Shown piece by piece: positions 58,501 to 64,000 of a stretch of 64,000 bases of DNA. The notes beneath the pieces are model-generated. The model worked only from the letters and a program-made list of their open reading frames with translations. It did not search any database and was not told the origin of the DNA. Source of the stretch: Strigops habroptila. Its lineage: Eukaryota > Chordata > Aves > Psittaciformes > Psittacidae. The stretch covers positions 2,806,906-2,870,905 of the forward strand of contig NC_044290.2 of assembly GCF_004027225.2 (NCBI RefSeq), in the 5' to 3' direction. The number at the start of each line of letters is the position of its first letter. Position 1 is the stretch's first letter. The translations under genes and the position numbers were made by a program.

Positions 58501-61500
58501 GAAATGCAGACACTCACAGCATTGCCACCCCTGTCCCTGCATAGCTGCATTTCCACCTCTGCCTGCCAGAGCAAAGCTCTATGATAGAGGCTGCAGCACA
58601 ACCAGGATGCACCAGAAGCTTCCAGACTGCTTTTAGACACAGTACCTCAGTATTGTGCACCTCCAGCAAGAGAGCCCAGCTCACTCAAAGCCAGAGATCT
58701 ATCAGATTAGACACCTAGAGACAAAAGCAACTTTCTCCTGAGAGTTTTGGCCAAGCTGGCCCCATACTCCACCCCACTGACAGACAGCTACCAAGCCCCA
58801 GCTTGACTGTGTCACATTCCTGCCTTAGGCATGCAGGATGTAAGGTCATTACTCAAGTTTTTGCAGGAGATGCAATAAGAAAGTGGTGATCCACAGCAGA
58901 TTACTTGTGTGAGGAGTGAAAACCATTTGCCACTGGAACCATAATTAAACTGGGCAAGGGCACGTCTCTGTATGAGCTGCCATTTACCAGCAGCACGAGC
59001 TCCCACAGCTGAGCTGCCGTCAAGTGAAATAAGAGTGGAAGTAAGAACACAGTCACATCAACGCCCTGGCAGCAAATGTCAGCTAGCAGTATTCGGGAGG
59101 ACAGCATCCTCTTCAGAGCAGGCAGGGAAGGAAAAGGCCAAGAGTAGCCACATACATTCCTGTTTTGTTGGAAAAGCGTGAAAAAATGCCCTTCAGAAGG
59201 GGGACAAGCAGGATGAAGCCCAAAGCTCCACTGCCAAACCTCACCTGGTGCCCAAGGCCCAGAAGGGGTTTCTCCAGCAACACAAGCATTGTTTAACTGA
59301 CTGTATTACAGTGAGTGATGATGGGGTGAGGTAAAGTGCCTGCAGCCTTACTCGCCTGCCCTTCACAACCTGCCCACAAACTGGCTGGATGCTCTCCCTG
59401 AACTTCAAGAGGAGACACTTAGCAGCAGCCATAGCCACTGCTGGTGTATGAAGCTTGGCTGCATGAGGGGTAGCTCCTCACCACACACAGCAGCACACAG
59501 CTCTTCCCACCATTGCTTCTCAGCCACATTCACTGCACTCAGTTCCTGTCCTACCTAGAAAGCTAAAAGCCCTCCCAGGAGGGAGCTGGATTTTGGTTGT
59601 CCTGACTGCTGCTGTTGCAGGAACACAAGCAATCCAAAGGGGATGGCATGTCCCAGAACATAGGTTGCAAAGTCCTTTTGACTTTGCACTGTGCTCCCAA
59701 ATCAGCAGCTTACCAGTTGATGGCAAGAGCTGAGGAAGCAGCTCAGCAACGCTCCTGGAGGCACACAAACCCCACAACCTTGTCAAAACACACTGGAACA
59801 CAACCACTTGGCTGCCAAGATGAAGCTTTTCAGCAGTGGCAGGAGAGGAAGACAAAGGCCAGCCCTCCCCTGCACGCTGGGGACAGGGGCCTGTCCCCAC
59901 ATTAGTAACATTTGTGCATTTCTTTTCTGTTTGATGAGCTCAATGAGTTTTGGTGCTGAGCACTGTAAAAGCATCACCTTGAGCAGAGGTTGGTCAGGCT
60001 GGCACTGTTGAGTGGGCACAGCCAAGGAGAACAAGACTGATGCTTTGCATGGTCAGAAAGAGTTCAATACAAATCTTCCCCTCTACCTTCTCCTACAACT
60101 TGCTGGTATCAACCTTCTCACTGGTCCAACTGCCATTAGGTTGGTTATAGCTACATGCCTGAACTAACAGCAATTTCCCACCAAACTTTCCATTTGTTTT
60201 TGCCCAAAGGAAAGCAGAGAAGCTCCATCTTACACGGCAGCTCCAGGCCAGGATGCACAGTTGCGTTTTTGACCATGGGAGGGGAGTGACGTCCATCGTC
60301 CATGTCCTGCTCTGTGCACTGAGCCTCCCCGTGGATCACTGCCAGCCCCAGCCGCAGCCTCTCAGCGTAGGACTGAGCCCTGCAGGACAACCACAGCACG
60401 TCAGGAAGAGGTTGGGCTGATGGAACACACCTCTCCCACACCCAACGGGGCAAGCAAAGGCTGCACCTCTGTGGCTGATTCCCAGCAAGAAACTTCATCA
60501 GAAGCAAACTTAACATCCCAAAGCCCCCTCGGCTCCAGCACGGGGGTCTCGTGGCGTCCCTCCAGCTGATAAAAGCTCTCTGAGATGGTCAGGCACTGCT
60601 GAAACTCCTGCAGCAGGTCTGATCCTAACCCCACGTGAGCCACCCAGACTTCCAGAGTTTACCCCCACAGGGCTGGGACTGCACAATTCAGCTGCCCATC
60701 TGCACCACTGCAGATGTTCATCCCATTTCCAGGCACGAGGGACTTACACACCAGGCTGCTGACCCATTTGTGACCCTCCCCTATTTTTCCTGGTGTATTT
60801 CCATCAGCCCAGATCTTTTCCGAGTTACTTTTAACCAGTTCGTAAAACATCCATTTACCTTTTAGCTGCATCAGGAGATTTGGCTACAATAACTGCATTT
60901 CTGTAGTCTGGGATCTGGATGTGATAAAAAGTTATTTAAGTAAAGATCTTATTGGTACAGATTTGATACATGGATGAAAAATCACACCCCCTTCTCCTTC
61001 CCCAGACCCAAATCTTCATTCTGTGCCCAGAACCACAGAATGGTTTGGGTTGGAAAGGACCTTAAGATCATCCAGTTCCAACTCTTGCAGCCAATTCTGT
61101 CTGCAGAAGGTCCCCCATATGGAGAAGCCTTAATCCCACCGTGTGGGCATAAATCATCATCCTGTGCACATGGAAAATACGACCTCATGGCCTGCCCCAG
61201 CCCTGCTGCACTCAGCATTCCTCTCCTCAGCCTCAGACAAAGTCTATCAATAACTCCACCCCAGAACAAAGGGCGAGGGGAGCAGCAGGACAGGATTTAA
61301 AAGGTGATTAGAGGCAGGAGGATGCAGAGGAGCTCTCAATGGCACTGACTCTACAGAGAACAAGCTCGTCTTATGGGCAAGAGTTTGGTTTCTATCCAGG
61401 TACAATCGTACCATAGAACATTTTCTCACTTGCCTAAGAAACAAGCAGTAGGTACCCCCTAAGAAAGAATTCGGTAACAGAACAACTGACCCAGCCTGAC

Positions 61501-62244
61501 AACAAATTGCATAAGCAGAGGCCCAATGCTGCTGTCACATTAAGACAGGTTGATATATATACAACTAGAGTAACCTCACTTCTTCCTGTATATACTGAAG
61601 CAAGAAAGGGGATGCTCTCAGGTTGTCTACTGGGAAGCTGAAGAAGCCTTGAATTTCCTTTTGGTGAAGGTCCATTGTGATAATGTGTGTTAAACCTAAG
61701 GAAAAGGGGAAAAAAAGAAAGGAGATGAGTCCCACACAGCTGGAGATCCTCAATAGCTCCACTTCCAGACTATTCCAGCTATTACACCCCTGCCAGGTGC
61801 TGAAATAAGCATCAACAGGTTCATGTGAAGAGTTCCAAAGACAGAAGGAGAACCAGGCCTGTGGTAAGGCACAGCACTGGGCTGATGCTGTATTTCAACA
61901 CGTCACTTCCAGGGCTGCTTCCCAGGTGTGAGTTACAAAGACATAACATTAAGCTGAAGAAAATGAACACCCCAAAGCAGCTGGAGAGCTCAGCAGCATG
62001 TCCCAGCACCGGGTGGGAGAAGAGAAGGACAGCCAGCCTCCTGCCATGCTGCTGCTCCCCGGGACACCCACCTGCCTTGGCCAGCATGGAAGCCAGCAGC
62101 TTGCAGACTATGGAGCCCCGCTTCCTCATCTTGCTCTGTTTGCTGTAGGGGAAGTAAGGGATGACCCCAATGATGTTCCTGGCACAGGAAGTCTTCAGTG
62201 CATACGCCATGATCAGCAGCTCCATGACAGCAGTGTTCACATCT
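52503..62244 (-). CDS. PRPSAP1: PRPP synthetase-associated protein 1, last seven coding exons (partial)
   Basis: Regulatory, non-catalytic homologue of ribose-phosphate pyrophosphokinase (PAP39), part of the cytosolic PRPP synthetase complex that feeds nucleotide synthesis. Exons: 62244-62072, 61695-61580, 60914-60859, 60379-60234, 54074-54004, 53333-53187, 52661-52503. All phases agree, and the 288 whole residues equal human residues 69-356. Landmarks are [56 protein letters not shown], the insertion [20 protein letters not shown] that marks this paralogue, [23 protein letters not shown] and the terminus FRNITVDD with TAG at 52505-52503. These residues fit PRPSAP1 rather than PRPSAP2. The first exon or exons (about 68 residues) lie beyond the window. 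The intron 60233-54075 is 6.2 kb and holds only CR1 remnants. Confidence 0.96.
54244..54505 (-). repeat. CR1 LINE 3' fragment in PRPSAP1 intron
   Basis: Begins TCATAGAATCCCAGACTGG and runs to AAAGCCATTCCCCTC. Confidence 0.9.
57192..57246 (-). repeat. CR1 LINE 3' stub
   Basis: AATCATAGAATGGTTTGGGC then CATCCAGTTCCAACTCC, only the last ~55 bases of CR1. Confidence 0.8.
61031..61085 (-). repeat. CR1 LINE 3' stub
   Basis: ACCACAGAATGGTTTGGGTT then AGATCATCCAGTTCCAACTC, a ~55-base remnant in a PRPSAP1 intron. Confidence 0.8.
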
Positions 62245-63892
62245 CTAGAGTTGAAACCCATTCCAGATGTTAGCGTTTATCCAATGCAACTCCTTTTCCT
62301 TCGACACACCTCTCACCAAACCTCCCAGCAGATAATGCTACAGCTTATGTTAACGTATGTGAGAGCCAGCTTGTGCTCATGGAGCTCCTGCCATCGTGCC
62401 ACAGCACATTACAATTGGCTGGTACCTGACAGGACATGACGTCAGCACTCAAGAGCTGTGAGCAGAATTTGATCCTGTGTTCTCACATGAGGTATATGAT
62501 GATTTCCCTCCACCAGCACACCAAAAAAGGCTTTTTTCTTCATTTATGTTGGAATAAATGCCACTTCATAGAGCGTACTTTGAAATAAAATAGTCTTTTA
62601 AAGCAGCAGCTCACATGCAGCCAACATGACTTCATCCTCACTGGATTTACCAGGGTATTTTTAATGTATGGCAGGTTAATTTTCGTGCCTTAAGAAACCC
62701 TGCATTTTGGAGCAGTACAAAGTCCAGGTGCATCACCTGGGTGAAGGTCAGCATCTCCATGCTGTCATCTAGAGATGGAAGGAATGGCAGCACAGCAAAT
62801 GCTGAACAACTGTTCAAGCAATACACACACCCAAAACCCCCCTTTCAGTCAGCTTCTCCATGATGGTTGGACTTGATGATCTTAAAGGTCTTTTCCAACC
62901 TAGTTGATTCTGTGATTCTGTGGCTGCTGTGGCCCAGCACCAGTGCATTAAGCTGCATTTTAATTCATTTTGGGACGGGGGAAGAAAGCCAAACCCTTTT
63001 CGTTCCTTAAAACCAGCACCAAGAGACACTTTGTGCATCCCCCAGAGTGACTCAAGCCCATTTGGGAAGCGAAGAACAGACACTTCAGAGAAGACAGAGG
63101 GACAGCAATGCTCCTGCAGTCCTGCCCGCCCTGCCTGGGGGTCTCAGCACAGCCCACACCACCCCCCAGCCTGGGCCCCAGGAGGGCAGTGCTGGTGGTG
63201 GCTCAGCCAAGGAGCCCGGGTGGCAGAGCAGGGCTGACAGGGCCATGGTTCCACACACAGCATGGAGCAGCCCAGAGCTCTGCACACACTGCTTGAGGTC
63301 CTCTTTTCCTCCTGACCAAGGGGACACCTTCCCCAAGAGCTTAGAGATCCCATTTTCCAAGCCTCAATATGTGTGACCCATGACCAAGCTCTAACCATTC
63401 CCATTGCCCCATTGCTCCCCCCTTGCTTTGGGAATGAACCTCCACTTGTGCTTGTTTGGGAGCACTTTGGGTCTCTGTTCTCCCTCCCTCCGGCCCCACC
63501 ACAGTGTCCTTGACACACAAGAAAGCTTTGTTAGCTCTGAAGCACCCAGCCAAGAATTACATAAAACATACCCCTGCCACACAGGACTACGAGCAAACAA
63601 AGGGCTGTTTCTTCCCTTTGGTGTTTTAGCTGTGCCAGTGAGGCCGTGAGAGGAGAAAAAGATGCTACTATCAGTGTTATGTAAAAACAAAATGGACAAG
63701 TTTAAGCCTGTTTAAAGTTCATCCTGGAATTCAATCTTTTCCATCACTATTTTTCAAGCTACTCTTGAAAAAAGATATATATTCACATGGAAAGCAGATA
63801 GAGAACAAGACTGCTCCTGGGAGAAAAGAGTTACCACTGATTTCAAAAGGCACCTGTAGTCCTGGTGCTGCTGTGGGGCACTGGTGGCCGTA
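62245..63892. other. PRPSAP1 upstream intron, no exon seen
   Basis: The next upstream exon should encode the stretch ending near QTIP. No such frame occurs here on the minus strand, so it lies beyond base 64000. Only a CR1 stub (62860-62923) is recognised. Confidence 0.65.
62860..62923 (+). repeat. CR1 LINE 3' stub
   Basis: TGATGGTTGGACTTGATGAT and a tail TTGATTCTGTGATTCTGTGG with two terminal units. Confidence 0.82.
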
Positions 63893-64000
63893 TCATAGAA
63901 TCCCAGACTGGTTTGTGTTGGAAAGGACCTTAAAGCTCATCCAGTTCCAACCCACTGCCACAGGCAGGGACACCTTCCACTAGAGCAGGTTGCTCCAAGC
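63893..64000 (-). repeat. CR1 LINE 3' end, cut by the window edge
   Basis: Begins ATCATAGAATCCCAGACTGG and is still matching CR1 (TTGCTCCAAGC) at the last base. Confidence 0.9.

Noticed and set aside
52503-62244. Assignment to PRPSAP2 instead of PRPSAP1
   Set aside because: The stretch [20 protein letters not shown] and the C-terminus NITVDD follow PRPSAP1; PRPSAP2 differs at these positions, and synteny agrees.

Overview
This is vertebrate, almost certainly avian, nuclear DNA. The host genes are intron-rich with GT-AG junctions. The interspersed repeats are nearly all CR1 LINEs of the bird/reptile type. The gene order FOXJ1(-) RNF157(-) UBALD2(+) QRICH2-like(-) PRPSAP1(-) matches human 17q25.1 in order and orientation; in chicken I would expect this on a GC-rich microchromosome, probably the chr18 equivalent. 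I see no bacterial, phage, CRISPR or plasmid features. The species cannot be fixed from sequence alone.

Layout. 1-7.4 kb is intergenic DNA with CR1 fragments and no recognised gene. FOXJ1 (minus) runs from a CpG-island promoter near 14.2-13.4 kb, through a coding exon at 12.7-12.2 kb and a terminal exon at 9.7-8.9 kb, into an AT-richer 3' flank. RNF157 (minus) fills 38.8-16.1 kb. I could place 18 internal coding junctions, and every phase closes; the main model is 679 aa. UBALD2 (plus, three exons, 167 aa) lies head-to-head with RNF157 at 43.5-46.6 kb, behind a CpG island with four CCAAT boxes. Between UBALD2 and PRPSAP1, two minus-strand exons (50.5-49.6 kb) encode the N-terminal motif and coiled coil of the QRICH2/C16orf96 family. 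The rest of QRICH2 has no room before UBALD2, so this looks like a truncated or relic copy. PRPSAP1 (minus) contributes its last seven coding exons (62.2-52.5 kb), residues ~68-356; its 5' exons lie beyond the right edge.

The genes do not form a pathway. FOXJ1 is the master regulator of motile cilia, RNF157 a RING E3 ligase of the MGRN1 family, UBALD2 a UBA-like small protein, QRICH2 a sperm-flagellum protein in mammals, and PRPSAP1 a regulatory subunit of PRPP synthetase. I found no evidence of a wholly new system. The most interesting leads are the reduced QRICH2-like locus, a three-decamer p53/p63/p73-type site in RNF157 intron 2, an RNF157 C-terminus that seems to lack the serine cluster of the human protein, and CR1 insertions that touch splice signals or show 5' inversion.
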